Notes under the pieces: generated by a model
What the model was told of the DNA's origin: nothing
Database searches by the model: none
The model's input: the letters and a program-made list of their open reading frames with translations, nothing else
Assembly (NCBI GenBank): GCA_014529385.2
Contig: CM043953.1
Location: forward strand, 94,121,342 to 94,185,341
Direction: 5' to 3'
DNA: 64,000 nucleotides
DNA from: Adiantum capillus-veneris
Lineage: Eukaryota > Streptophyta > Polypodiopsida > Polypodiales > Pteridaceae
Shown here: one piece after another, positions 15,395-25,803 of the stretch
Position numbering within the stretch: position 1 is the first letter of the stretch
Layout of the letters: every line of letters starts with the position of its first letter
Position numbers and translations under genes: made by a program

Positions 15395-15865
15395 CCTCAT
15401 CACTATATGGCACGGATCTATCCAGGGGAGATCTAAGGCCCAAATTTGGCAGCGCGAGACGGCTTTATTCTCGGCCGTCGGATCACGTAGTGAACTGGGG
15501 GTGAACTCAGGGTGAACTAGGGGCAAAAATGGCGCCCCGAGTTCACTCTTAGTTCACCCGCCTCGCGGGGTGTGGGTCGAACTTGGGACATCTCGATTGC
15601 CACACGAATGCCCTACCACCACGCTAGTGCGCTTCACTGTCCATGTTGGCATGGCACATGATCATATCCTAGTTTAGGCGCCCCTAGTTCACCCCCAGTT
15701 CACCCACCCCTAGCTTACCCGCCCCTAGTTCACCGTTCGTTCACCCTCAGTTCACCCACCCCTAGTTCACTGTGTGATCCGACGGCGGAGACTAAAGCCA
15801 CCTTGCCCCCCAAATTTGGGCCCTAGATCCCCTCTGACCCGGAACCGTGCCATATAGTGACGAGG
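15395..15865. mobile_element. 471-bp MULE-like foldback/MITE with 9-bp TSD
   Basis: Long terminal inverted repeats start CCTCATCACTATATGGCACG on the left and close with the complement CCATATAGTGACGAGG on the right. The arms (about 15395-15525 and 15675-15865) hold GGCCCAAATTTGG, a GTCGGATCAC motif and several copies of GTGAACT/AGTTCAC. The sequence CTCCTCTAC flanks both sides (15386-15394 and 15866-15874). A 9-bp duplication with long inverted repeats is typical of Mutator-like elements. There is no coding capacity; the centre carries a tRNA-like segment. Confidence 0.85.
15558..15636 (-). other. tRNA-derived (SINE-like) segment inside the MULE MITE
   Basis: On the minus strand an A-box-like TAGCGTGGTGGTAGGGC is followed about 35 bases later by a B-box-like AAGTTCGACCC, with a GCGAGGCG tail. 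This is the arrangement of a tRNA gene's internal Pol III promoter as found in tRNA-derived SINEs. I could not draw a clean cloverleaf, so it is not called a tRNA gene. Confidence 0.55.
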
Positions 15866-16013
15866 CTCCTCTACCCTCGCTCGTATTAATTTTTGCTCGT
15901 ATTTGAGGATTGAGAGATATGCTAAAGTAATCTAATTTGTAGAGTTGTAATGCAAATGGGACACATAGATTTACTCCATCACTTGACCATTCGTCATCAT
16001 TTGTGTATACATG

Positions 16014-16014
16014 A

Positions 16015-16085
<71 letters not shown>
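16014..16085. repeat. (GT)n-(GA)n compound microsatellite
   Basis: GT run 16014-16047 followed by GA run to 16085. Confidence 0.97.
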
Positions 16086-16088
<3 letters not shown>

Positions 16089-16114
16089 ATAGACTAGGCC
16101 ACTCCCAAGCACAT

Positions 16115-16475
16115 GAGGTGGAGAAACAAGTAACGGGGTAATGAAGGTTTTATTAGACCTAGTTTGTTGCCTTGGGCATCGCCCATTTTTCTTGTAAAGA
16201 AGAAAGTTGGTTCCATGCGGATGTGCATGAATTATAGGACTCTTAATCAGATAATGATTAAGATATAAGTATCCCATGTCTCGTATGGACGAGTTGTTTG
16301 ATCAACTCCAAGGGACAAAATAGCTTTCTAAGATAAACCTCAGGTCAGCAGGTTAGGATTAGGCAATATAGGTTCCTAGAACGATGTTTCAAACTCGTTT
16401 GGGACACTACAAGTTCTTGGTCATACCTTTTGGGATAACCAATGCACGAGCTACATTTAAACGCCTATGCAAAAT
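16115..16475 (+). pseudogene. Ty3/gypsy reverse transcriptase fragment (+)
   Basis: The translation, across shifts and stops, matches the gypsy RT core: KKVGSMRMCMNYRTLNQI, then YPMSRMDELFDQLQGTK, SKINLRSAG, and [19 protein letters not shown]. The catalytic-Asp block of fingers/palm A is recognisable (SKIDLRSGY in functional copies) but the copy is riddled with stops. Only a fragment of pol; no LTRs assigned. Confidence 0.8.
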
Positions 16476-16619
16476 ACATGTAAATGAATAAATGATAATA
16501 TCCACAATATTCCATAAACAAGTGAACTCTTCAACCATTGTTGGATGAGCCAGAGAGTTAGAAACGAGGGGAGAACATTTTCACTACTGCTTTAATCTTA
16601 CTAATATCATATAATATCA

Positions 16620-17040
16620 TAGAGGATTACACGATATGACCAAGAATGTTACCTCGTCTAACCATTAAAATGCACTTAGTAGAGGTAAGGCAAATTCCAA
16701 GAGTTGTGCTCTTCTCAAAATATTGCCCTGAGAAGCACTATGTGATCTTATCTCATAGGAGAATAAACGCACAAGTCATTCATATAAATTTCCAAAACTA
16801 TTCGCAAAAGTATTATTTGCGTGCATGACTCATCAAACGTTGAAGGTCGCAGGAGCATTTGTTAGCTTACTATGGCATAATTCTATACGCAAATAAAATC
16901 CATTGTGTTGCAAACATTTAGATTTACACACATACACTAACTTGCCATGTCTTTTTGGTAACACCATAATAGGCAACACCCCATCAGTATGCTCTATGTC
17001 ATATATAAACTCTACTTCTTCTAACTTGCCATTTTGCTTT
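16620..17040 (-). pseudogene. Ty3/gypsy reverse transcriptase fragment (-)
   Basis: On the minus strand the pieces EVEFIYDIEHTDG...LPIMVLPK, NAPATFQRLMSH, ICVYSP-like, and KCILMVRRGNILGHIV follow the order of a gypsy RT, with an internal deletion and frameshifts. It is of a different gypsy subtype from the plus-strand fragment next to it. Confidence 0.7.
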
Positions 17041-17214
17041 TTAATCTTTCTAAAAATCGTTTAATTATAGATATACGGTGTTTTTGGCAAGGTTTTTCTG
17101 TTGACAAATCTCAAGATCCAGTATGTCTGCCCAATTTCGTAAGCAGCACACATTAACGGGTATCTCATAAGATACCCCCCAAAAACCCAAGCAAAAGCAA
17201 AGTCCAATGACCTG

Positions 17215-17880
17215 GAGAGAGAGAGAGAGAGAGAGAGGACGTGTCAGTAGATGTTGAGAGAGAGGGAGCTGCGATATTTTTTGAGAGAGAGGTTGGATTT
17301 TTCCACGTGTGTGCTGCAGGTCTACAGGCGGGAGACATCTGCGAATGTTGACGCTGCGCTGTCTGCCATACTGGCATGCACATCCCATGGTGGAGATGAG
17401 GAGGTGGGGTGCAAAACATTGGGGAGGCAGACGCAGGGTGGGGGGCCAACAATGGCGGTTGAGGGGCTGACGAGCACGACGGGTCGGGTGGGCACACACA
17501 CCACAGGAGTGAAAATGGCTATGCAAGCTCCTGTCTCTCCCTCTCGTGCTATTTCCTCTGCACGGAAGCCTGGTTGGAGCAGCACCACGTTGCGCTGGTG
17601 GAAAAGGCTAGACTGTCGCGTGCATGACGACCTTCAGGAGTTCCAAATACGAGCCTTGCCTGCCAAGGCAATGGAGGCGCATGGGTTTGGAGCGGAAGTG
17701 TGGTGAGGGCACAATGGAGACTGAATGCACAGTCCAGAACGAGCGAGCGAGACGCATGCGAGATTGGCAGAAGGTGGAGCGGTAGCTGCGCGCCGAGGCG
17801 AGGGGGACATCGTGGGAACAACGGCAGCCGAAGAGTTTTCCTTTCGCAAAGGCTGGCGTAGGAATCTTGCGATGTAATTA
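17215..17880. other. GC-rich block next to a (GA)n tract; unassigned
   Basis: A (GA)n tract at 17215-17237 borders a GC-rich block of about 600 bp with long open frames on both strands (plus 17251-17706; minus 17549-17821). Composition makes open frames likely by chance, and no domain is recognisable. Could be a captured gene 5' region. Confidence 0.4.
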
Positions 17881-19614
17881 ATTAATCAAAGTTGCAATAG
17901 AACCAGTATGTACCACTGAGGAAAAGAAAATGTATCCCTATACGCTTTTAGAGTCTCTATCAAGGATTCTTCCTCTTTTGGTCTCAAATTTGTCACAATG
18001 TAAGTAGGTTGCATTTCTTCCCTAGGCTTAGCTAGGTGATCTTCTTCACATCTTCAAGGCCATCATAAGTCTTGCTCTATCTTTCATCCATGGGTTATTA
18101 GACAATTATTCATTTATTTTGGATAGTTGAAATGCTATGAGACACTTATTGTCCCGAGCCTATGACGGATAGTTATTTTATTTGTTGTTTTCTTTCGTAG
18201 TTTCATTTAATTTCATTTTTGGAAGAATCCCTTCGAAAATCTAAGCGCCCGAGCATTGCTTGGCGAGTGTGAAATGGACGGGGATTGTTGAGTGACAATC
18301 AAGGCCGGTGAGCCACCAGTGGGTTGGGCATGTCGGCAGCATTGAATTTGGACAAAGTAATAAGAGGCTAGGCATTTTGGAACCTTACAAGCCTATTAGG
18401 GCCACGTGGCAGAGACTTATAAGTTAGAAGGGGTTATGATTTGAACCAAATGAAGAAAATTAGATAAATGTCAGCACCATAGCAACTTTCCAATGTGTAG
18501 GAAGCCAAGCAGGAGCCCTGCTGGTTAGAATCATAAATTCTAAGCTGGGGCCATGCCTGCTTGATAGAATATCAAAGAATGAGCAACATTTTGAACATTT
18601 TAGGTGGATTTTCAAGTTTGAATCTTTAATGGAAAGCTTAAGCGCCTTCTCCCTTGATTGAATGTAGAGTGATGCTTTGCGCTCACTGACCTCTCTCCCT
18701 CAATGAACACATGGATGTGATTCCCCTCTCGTGGGCTTTTCATATGAATGTATAGTGTTGTGGGTTTATGCTTTATGGTTGAGGCAAGAGCACGTTGATC
18801 AGGTACCAGGTTAGCTAACTGCTAATCCAAAGCAGGTACTTGCTTGGAAACACTGATTTTACAAGATTTTTCGTGTGAAATCTTGTAAAAATCAAAGGGC
18901 AAGTAACCCTACATGTGTGAGAGCTTGCTGCGGCTACGCAGAGAAGTGATTGGGACGCAAAACAGAGTCCTAACTAGGAAACTAGAATCTACTATGTTTA
19001 TACGTAGATTTAGGGTTTTGCCAATTTTCGACACCTATATACTCTAGAAGCTCCGTGGGAGCTAGGGTCCGAGTGTTGTACAACTGTTTTGAAATAGTTT
19101 CATGGAAAAAAAACTAGAAAATTTAGCATGCTAAATTCTCAAACAGGTTTGGAATTGTGTGTGATTAGGTGTGATTAGACACCTTATGCGAAGGGAAACT
19201 GACCAAGGACCAAAGTACTACAAAAATGTTGTCAAAATTGGGCCAAAATAGTGAAATATTGTTTTCCTAATTGAGCTAGGATAGCTTGTATTCCTCTGAC
19301 AGTTTGTAACCTTTCTTGTTAATAGAAAAGAAATAACGAAAAGGGGTGCCAACCTTTGGGGCCAATTGGGTGTCATAGCAAGCAATATGAGCAATCTAGC
19401 TTCCTGTTTTCTTCTCCTATCTCCTATATGTCTTGAAGTGCAGGTAAAGTGGGAGACAATATTTTGGGTAAAAACATATTTAAAGTTTGGATTTTGCCGC
19501 CCTTTTGAAGTCAATAGGCTAGTTTCATGGTTGGCATTGCCGGGATTAAATCACTGTTTCCTTAAAGATTGAGCCTTGGTTTGTTTTGGGTGAAGACATA
19601 GAGTGTAGTGCACT
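17881..19614. other. Non-genic stretch, possible LTR region upstream of gag remnant
   Basis: Contains a small hairpin at about 18853-18893 (GATTTTACAAGATTT against AAATCTTGTAAAAATC). TGTTGAGTGACAATC at about 18287 could be an LTR start, but no matching copy is in the window. No gene seen. Confidence 0.4.
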
Positions 19615-20890
19615 ATGGCTGACATGACAGATGACACCAGAGAAGAGGATTCTTCTTCTCATCATGGACATGCTATATCTACAGTGCATCAGGTTGGTGA
19701 AATTTCAAGACCAACACCGTGCCTGTACCTTTTATTGATCTGTGAATGCACCACAAAATCTAGGGATAATTGTTGGTAGATTAGATGAGGACGTGTTTAG
19801 ATCAAAAATGGTAGCTGTTGTGAATGTGTTTCACTGGTTGATGCAGAATCCTCGAATTCTAGAATTTTTGCAAGATCCACCAGTCTCACAACAAGCTAGA
19901 CAACATCCTCCTCTGGTAGAGCATGTTGAGGCTCATGGACAGGTTCTATATGTGTTCCAATAGGAGAGAGAGCATTCACATGTTACGGAGTTGCATTAGA
20001 TTCTAGGGCCAAGTCCCATGGTGACTAAACAGGTGGCTAGAATGCCAGTTACGCAGGCTATTCTTGTTCAACCCGCCACCTTTCATTCTCCAAATGTTGC
20101 ATCTAATGGACAAGGAATTACTTTCCTAGCTATGTTCCACAATCTACAAAACATCCTGTGTATTTTGGGGGTGGATTAGTGTCTCAGAGCATGACTGGAT
20201 ATGCGCCACGGAATCAACAGTACATGCCAGGAGAAGTGTTTGGGGGTATGTAAAGTACGATGTCAAACCCCATGTATGGTAACCTTGCCTCACAACCAGG
20301 ATTTCAGGGCATTCATGGTCAGTTTGGGATGCCATCGGGATTTCTTCAGTTGAATGAAATAGTAACAAGGCAAAACGCCACTCATCAGGGACATTTACCT
20401 CCCACCAATGTGCCCATGTTATAGGAATTCTCCTATGACAATTTGTCACTACTTGGCAAGCAAAATCCATACAAAGAAGGTGGTTCAGCTGTACAATTTA
20501 TGATTGTCAGAGGCTTTAAGGATAAAGAAATGTCTCTATCTTTTCTCCAGAAGTTTGATGTAGCATATGTAGGAGGAAACTTTATAGAGGCTTCCAAGTA
20601 AGAAAAGCTACCACTTTCATGAAAGAGAATGTGCTTCAATGGTGGACTACTCTATTAGAGCTCCATCCACATAGGTGTACTTCAAACAGATTTTTGCATT
20701 TGCATGGTTGACTAATGAGTCTGAAGTTGATGTTATGTCAGAATGGCACAGTTTGAAGGCATCTAAATGTCAAGATTTAGATTAGTACAGTGAGAACTTT
20801 TGGCAAGCATTATTGCCACTAACTTCCTACAAATATGTGCTATTGTCTGAGAAGATAAAAAAGCATTGTTGCGGGCCGCCCAAACAACTC
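19615..20890 (+). pseudogene. Retrotransposon gag remnant
   Basis: Starts MADMTDDTREEDSSSHHGH at 19615 and continues over frame changes. A Gln/Gly/Met/Pro-rich stretch (20150-20420) precedes the retrotransposon gag core: FLQKFDVAYVGGNFIEASK, NVLQWW, then YFKQIFAFAW...EWHSLKASKCQDLD, as in gypsy-type Retrotrans_gag. Several stops and at least three shifts. Ends abruptly where a 200-bp LTR begins at 20904, suggesting a nested insertion. Confidence 0.65.
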
Positions 20891-20903
20891 AGAAATTAGT
20901 TTA

Positions 20904-21103
20904 TGTTGGGTTATAGGCCAGTGGCCCCGTGGCCAAGTTGAGGCCTGGAGCTTGCCCATCTTTACTCCATTGTTTGGTTATATAGAACAATAAGGAGAAT
21001 AGAGAGTCCCCATTAATCTCTAATTCTCCACTACACACTGTGTCTGCTCCATCCCCTTCCCCCTTCTCTCCATCCCTCTCTTGCACTCCATAGCCAGTCT
21101 CCA
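20904..21103 (+). mobile_element. 200-bp LTR (TG...CA) of an LTR retrotransposon
   Basis: Begins TGTTGGGTTATAGG and ends TCTCCA just before a primer-binding site. It contains a pyrimidine-rich second half typical of small plant LTRs. No partner LTR is visible in the window; the downstream part may have been separated by the 8.2-kb transposon. Confidence 0.6.
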
Positions 21104-21107
21104 TAAG

Positions 21108-21119
21108 TGGTATCAGAGC
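21108..21119 (+). promoter_or_regulatory. Primer-binding site for initiator Met-tRNA
   Basis: TGGTATCAGAGC is the exact complement of the plant initiator Met-tRNA 3' end, the usual minus-strand primer of copia and gypsy elements. It lies 4 bases after the LTR end. Confidence 0.85.
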
Positions 21120-21457
21120 CCAAGAGGCAACCCTAGCATCTCCGGCTACCCGCATGCGTAGCGACCCAAGTCGAGAAAGGGATTGGGAGCTTGGTAACTT
21201 CTGTAGAGAATTGAGATCTGTAGTTGAAGAAGCTTGAGGCTAATCAAGCACTGCACAGAGCAGTGAGAGGGAAATTGAAGTTGAAGGCTTAAGCAAAGCA
21301 AGGGAATCTCGACAACATATAGTCGAAGGCATCTTTGACAACAAGGAATTGGCATCGAATGGAGCTTGCAAACAAACAGGTTAAAATTTGAGATAGCGCT
21401 GAGTAGAGGAGGAGGAGTGTGTAGGCCTTGAGAAGAGCAAAGTCAAGTAGAAGCAAT

Positions 21458-21530
21458 TGCCGCATTAGGAGAAATATGAACCTTGCATGGGCCTTGTAAG
21501 GAGTCTTAATTCTTAGGAATTAAGGTTAAT
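21458..21530 (+). repeat. Left terminal inverted repeat of the 8.2-kb element
   Basis: ATTAGGAGAAATATGAACC at 21464-21482, GGGCC at 21489-21493, and AATTAAGGTTAAT ending at 21530 are matched in order by the reverse complement of 29649-29703, with an indel of about 15 bases. Confidence 0.6.
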
Positions 21531-22061
21531 GTTGTGTGGGGTTTAGGGGGCAAGGGCATTCAAGAAGGTAGTTTTGAGTAGGCTTTTCTAGCCTTTTTTT
21601 TAGACAAATGTAGGATGTGGACCTAAAGGGTTACTTTCTCTCTCTAGCTTTTTTTAAAGTGAAGGAAGCATAGGGGTGTGTCCACATCAGCAAAAACGTG
21701 GGTCACAAAGAGTCAAAATTTGACTTTTTTATTAAAAAAATCATTTTTACTTATTTTTTACTTAAAACTCCCTCCCAACATATATACATATCCAAAAATC
21801 ATTTTTTGACCCATTTTTAAACCCATAAGCTTAGAAAGTCCATTTTTTCAAAAATCTTTTCCCCCAAAAAGAAATAAACATTTTGTTCTCTCCTCCCTCC
21901 TCTCTCCCTCTCCCTCTCCTCTCCCTCCCTGCCCCTACCTTCCTCCTCCTCCCCAATCTCTCCCTCCCCGCTCTCCCGCCTTCTCTCCTCCCATATTCCT
22001 CAACCTCTCTACCTTTCCCCCTCTATCTTTTCATAATTTGCTTTCTCACGCAACAGCTTCC

Positions 22062-23644
22062 ATGGTGCTCACAGACATCACAAATGGTTTGCTTCCACCA
22101 CCACGTACTCCGCACACCAAAAGCATACATATTCGCTTACCCACGGCATTTGCACCGAAGACCACTAGTGAAGGTGATCAAAGGTCATCACAGGAACGTC
22201 GCACCGCTTGTGAGACCAATGTTGACATTTGGGTGGATGGCCATTTATACCCTTACGATCCTATAAGCCGCTTCCATCCACCGTTTAATAGCCTTTCCAC
22301 ATTTCTTCAATTTCTTGGGAGGGGAGAAGCAGGGTCGTTAGGCTATTGCAAGCGGTTGTGTATGGGTGCAGGTGCTTCTTTACATATGGTGGGGATTTGA
22401 AGACCATAAAGTGTTTACTTGGCTGCAAACAAGGGGCTTCTTCTCTCATACCTTGTCCATTTTGCACTCGAGGGTACAAACCTAATGGACAAAAATCACA
22501 TAAGAGCACTGCAAAGGCCGGTTCCATGCTTCCATGGCAAAGGCATGGAGAACAAGGGTTAAATTGTCATGATGTCGGAGATGAAGGTAGAGAATGGGAA
22601 GCGTCTATTCTGAGATGTCCCATGCTCAATGCCCCAGACCGTGATCAAAAGGACCACGCTTGGAATCCAATCTTTCGATTTCCTCTATCGAATGTACATT
22701 TTTGTACATTACACGCATTCATGCACATTTTTGATAGGCTATTGAAGCTCCACATTGACTATGCTTTCACAATGAAACCGTTGGAAAAGTCCCAGGAAGC
22801 AATCGAAAGAGTGGAGGTACTCTTGAATTCCATTGGCTGTCACGGTGGAAATGTGTCTATCGTTGCTGCAAAGAACACAGGGGAGGCCCATGAAATTGCT
22901 CAACAAGTGTCAATGAGTGGACAAAAAGCTAGACAGTTTTTGAAGAAAGTTTCCCAAGGAAAGCCAAGTCGATATGATGCTCAAAACAGCTCCAACCAGC
23001 AGGCAGGTAACCTTTGGGAGCTTTGGAAGGAGTTATGCAAAGCTACTACCGACAATGATTCAAATGGCGAGCTTGCAAACAAGCGCAAGCAAGTTTGGGC
23101 ACATTTTGAAAAAATGGTCAAGCTTATGGGCCTTAACAGCACAACAAAAGAACAACGCCAATCATTTCAAGAAGCCTTGGTGGATTTTACCAAGGTCTTC
23201 ACCCTTTCTTGGGGTGAAAATAACATCACACATTACATGGTAAGTCATTTTACATGGTGTATTCATTACAAGGGATTGTTTTTATTTAATAATGTGGATC
23301 GTTACTCATGTGAACAGCATATCTTGTTTGCGCATGGTGCATTTTTTATGCACAAGTATGGATCGCTTGAAATTTTTAGCACTCAAGGATTTGAGAAGTC
23401 CCATTATCGAGCAAGGGGAGTGTACTTCAAAAATACTCGACTTGGTGGTGGAATGGTGCAATCCAATTATTTGGAGGAGATGTTCAACTGGTTTTTTGGC
23501 ACAACATTTGCTCGTAAGCTCACAATGGAGCGTGCGCGACAATCCAAGATTGCTATTGAAGTGCGGAAATGGAGTCATCAAGAGCATAGCAACAAGTGGC
23601 AAATGTCGCAAGGTCCCACCAAGCATGCTGCATGGCGGCGATGA
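22062..23644 (+). pseudogene. Transposase-like protein of the 8.2-kb element (one frame change)
   Basis: A pyrimidine-rich leader (21890-22030) precedes ATG 22062, whose frame (MVLTDITNGLLPPPRTP...) runs to 22400. A second frame, open from 22289 to 23644, takes over near 22330-22345 and gives over 430 codons. It contains GGDLKTIKCLLGCKQGASS followed by a CPFC pair, then NVHFCTLHAFMHIFDRLLKLH, then SLEIFSTQGFEKSHYRARGV and GGGMVQSNYLEEMFNWFF. An acidic residue after GG, a Cys pair, an H-x-x-C-x-L-H block and a late Glu in an F-E-x-x-H block are the kind of pattern seen in DDE/D transposases of multi-gene elements. This is inference from pattern: I cannot name the superfamily. The frame change may be an indel or an unrecognised intron. 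Confidence 0.5.
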
Positions 23645-23843
23645 CAAGGATCAAAGTGGATACTGCGCGAGTCACTAAACGTGAACGCAGGGTCCAACTC
23701 TTAGCGACATGTTTATTTAAAAAATAATACTTTTTTAAAAAAAATTAGTGTGAATAGGGTCCTTTTTAAATGGGCTCTTATAAATATTGCATGCTCTCAT
23801 AAACCACTCATTTCTTAAGAACAGGTGAGCTCTTACCAACAAA

Positions 23844-24740
23844 ATGGCGCGCACCAAACAAACCATGAAAGAGCATCCGCCTGCCAACAAAAACACCCTC
23901 CAAGGATGTGAGAAGTCATCATGGCTTAAAGGCACAAGAAAACGGCCATGAACGCCTGGCCGTTCCAGAAACTCATTTGGTAGTGGGCATGGTGGTAGGG
24001 CACGAGAGTCATCGAGGATTGTTGAATCTCCACCTCCTCAAGATATAACACCTAGAAGGAGAATGAAGCAACGTGCCCAGTGCTAGAGAGAAGAAGAGGG
24101 CTAGCAAACAACAGAGTCCGATAAAGAGCAGCCGTCGCGCCACCAATCACAAGCAGGACCATCCAGGACTCGGGTGGTCCATACAGACACTGAATCAAAG
24201 AGTGAGCCACCATGGCTGCGAGATAAAATACCGCGCACACACCGGGTGGCCGTTGCGGGGAAGACATTGCCTCGACGCTAGGAAGCTCTCCCCACACGAC
24301 AAGATCGACAGCCAAGGGAAGAGAAAGAATCAGAAGAAGCTGCAGAACCAGCCCCTAAGCATGTAAATAGGTGCAAGTCTAAGTTTTTCAAGAAGCCTAA
24401 ACGCCGCCCGCCAGCAAATGTGCAAGTGCCCCCAAGACAACCGCAGCGGCGTCGAAAATTAGCAAGGGTATTTGCAGAAATCCGCCACTACTAGAAGACG
24501 ACGGAGCTTTTGATTCGACGCGCCCCCTTTGCTCGCACTGTGAAGGAGGTGCTTCAAAGCTATGGAAATCAGTATAGAATGCAAGCAATAGCGCTAGAGG
24601 CTATTCAAGAAGCTGCAGAGGCCCACATCATTTCGGTGTTGGAAGATACCAACCTATGCGCCATTCATGCAAAGCGAGTGAGAATACAGCCAAAAGATAT
24701 GCAGCTTGCATATCGATTGCGACGAGACTTCAAGCATTAG
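23844..24740 (+). pseudogene. Histone H3-like gene with long N-terminal tail, five in-frame stops
   Basis: One reading register spans 298 codons. It starts MARTKQT, identical to the H3 N-terminus, followed by a roughly 200-residue Arg/Lys/Ser/Pro-rich tail. The end is an H3 histone fold: EIRHY[16 protein letters not shown] (H3: REIRRYQKSTELLIRKLPF), then [40 protein letters not shown]. Stops: TGA 23949, TAG 24084, 24102, 24279 and 24492. Each is one C-to-T change from CGA or CAG, and no indel breaks the register. The last stop sits at the Gln of the conserved RRYQK block. The segment from PF to QEA has the same length as canonical H3, so loop 1 lacks the insertion typical of CENH3, although the diverged sequence and long tail differ from canonical H3. 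It sits 200 bp after the transposase-like gene on the same strand. Confidence 0.8.
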
Positions 24741-24845
24741 CCGAAGTTACCCCTCTTTTTGTATTGCACACCCTTATCTTTGTAATGATTTGACTTTCCA
24801 ATGACAATATGATCAACAATTGTGTCTATTGTGTCTATTATCTTT

Positions 24846-25690
24846 GTAATGAAATGACTTTGTAATTTCAAGTTTTGTATGTAATTTCAATCAATTTCAG
24901 TAAATTTGTGCTTTTTAAGTACCCTTGGGGGTAAATAAGCCTACAAGGGGCAAAAAAAAGCATGGCCACAAGGGCGCGCAAATGGCTCATCCATCAGTTT
25001 TGGATGGGCCATTTGCGCGCCCTTGTGGCCAGGCTTTTTTTTGCCCCTTGTAGGCTTATCTACCCCCAAGGGTACTTAGAAAGCACAAATTTACTAAAAC
25101 CTATTGGTTTTGCAACATTATTTTACATGGATCCTTGTGGACACCCTTTTTTGGCCATTTCAATCTTTGAATTCCCTATAGGATATCAAAAAAAAAAACA
25201 TATTGTGAAACCAAGTGTCTATGCAACATTAATTTGGATTTTTCAAATGTCCAATGTAATTGGACTTTTTGGTGCAGGGGTGTACTAGGTAGAGCTAAAG
25301 CAGGTGATAGTGTAATGGAAACTTCATTTCATAATTGATTTCACCTTTTCTAGTTTCCTTGAGTGTGAACATATGTTGGAATCGCCATAAAAAGGGTGCA
25401 TCTAAATTAATGATGCAAAACCAATTCATTTCAATAAATTTGTGCTTTGTAAGTATCCTAGGGGGTAGATAAGCCTACCAGGGGCAAAATAAAGCCTGGC
25501 CACAAGGGCGTGCAAATGGCCCATCCAAAACTGATGGATGGGCCATTTGGGCGCCCTTGTGGCCAGGCTTTTTTTGGCCCTTGGTAGGCTTATCTACCCC
25601 CTAGGGAACATAAAATACCTAAATTTATTGAAATTGACTGAAATTACATACAGAACTTGAAATTACAAAGTCACCAATCAAAACAATTTT
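24846..25690. repeat. Paired long hairpins in inverted arrangement at the gene convergence point
   Basis: Hairpin 1 has arms 24902-24992 and 24999-25092, with motifs GTACCCTTGGGGGTA, GCCTACAAGGGGC, GGCCACAAGGGCGCGCAAAT and loop around CATCAGTTTTGG. Hairpin 2 (arms 25433-25527, 25534-25630) has the same motifs and its loop is the reverse complement of loop 1. The flanks of the two hairpins are also inverted copies: 24846-24901 against 25630-25690, and 25093-25135 against 25395-25432. The region lies between the 3' ends of convergent genes (H3-like stop at 24740, minus-strand gene stop at 25804). Likely roles are transcript-end structure or element replication signal; an inserted inverted pair of MITEs is the alternative. 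Confidence 0.9.
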
Positions 25691-25803
25691 CATATCACCA
25701 ATTGAAACAATTTTCAAGATTGACAAATCACATTCAAAAGAATTTTCAAGATAGAGAGACAATTTCAAATATTTTTTATTACTTCCAAAACGGTGATTTT
25801 ACA

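Noticed and set aside
15558-15636. Functional tRNA gene
   Set aside because: A- and B-box-like motifs are present but no clean acceptor stem and cloverleaf; better explained as a tRNA-derived repeat.
17251-17706. 151-codon ORF in the GC-rich block
   Set aside because: GC-rich DNA is open in several frames on both strands here; starts within (GA)n; no family match.
23844-24740. CENH3 (centromeric histone) call
   Set aside because: The region from PF to QEA has the canonical H3 length, lacking the extra loop-1 residue(s) typical of CENH3, so only an H3-like call is supported.
24905-25092. Bacterial-type terminator hairpin
   Set aside because: The stem-loop is far longer than a rho-independent terminator and the window is eukaryotic.
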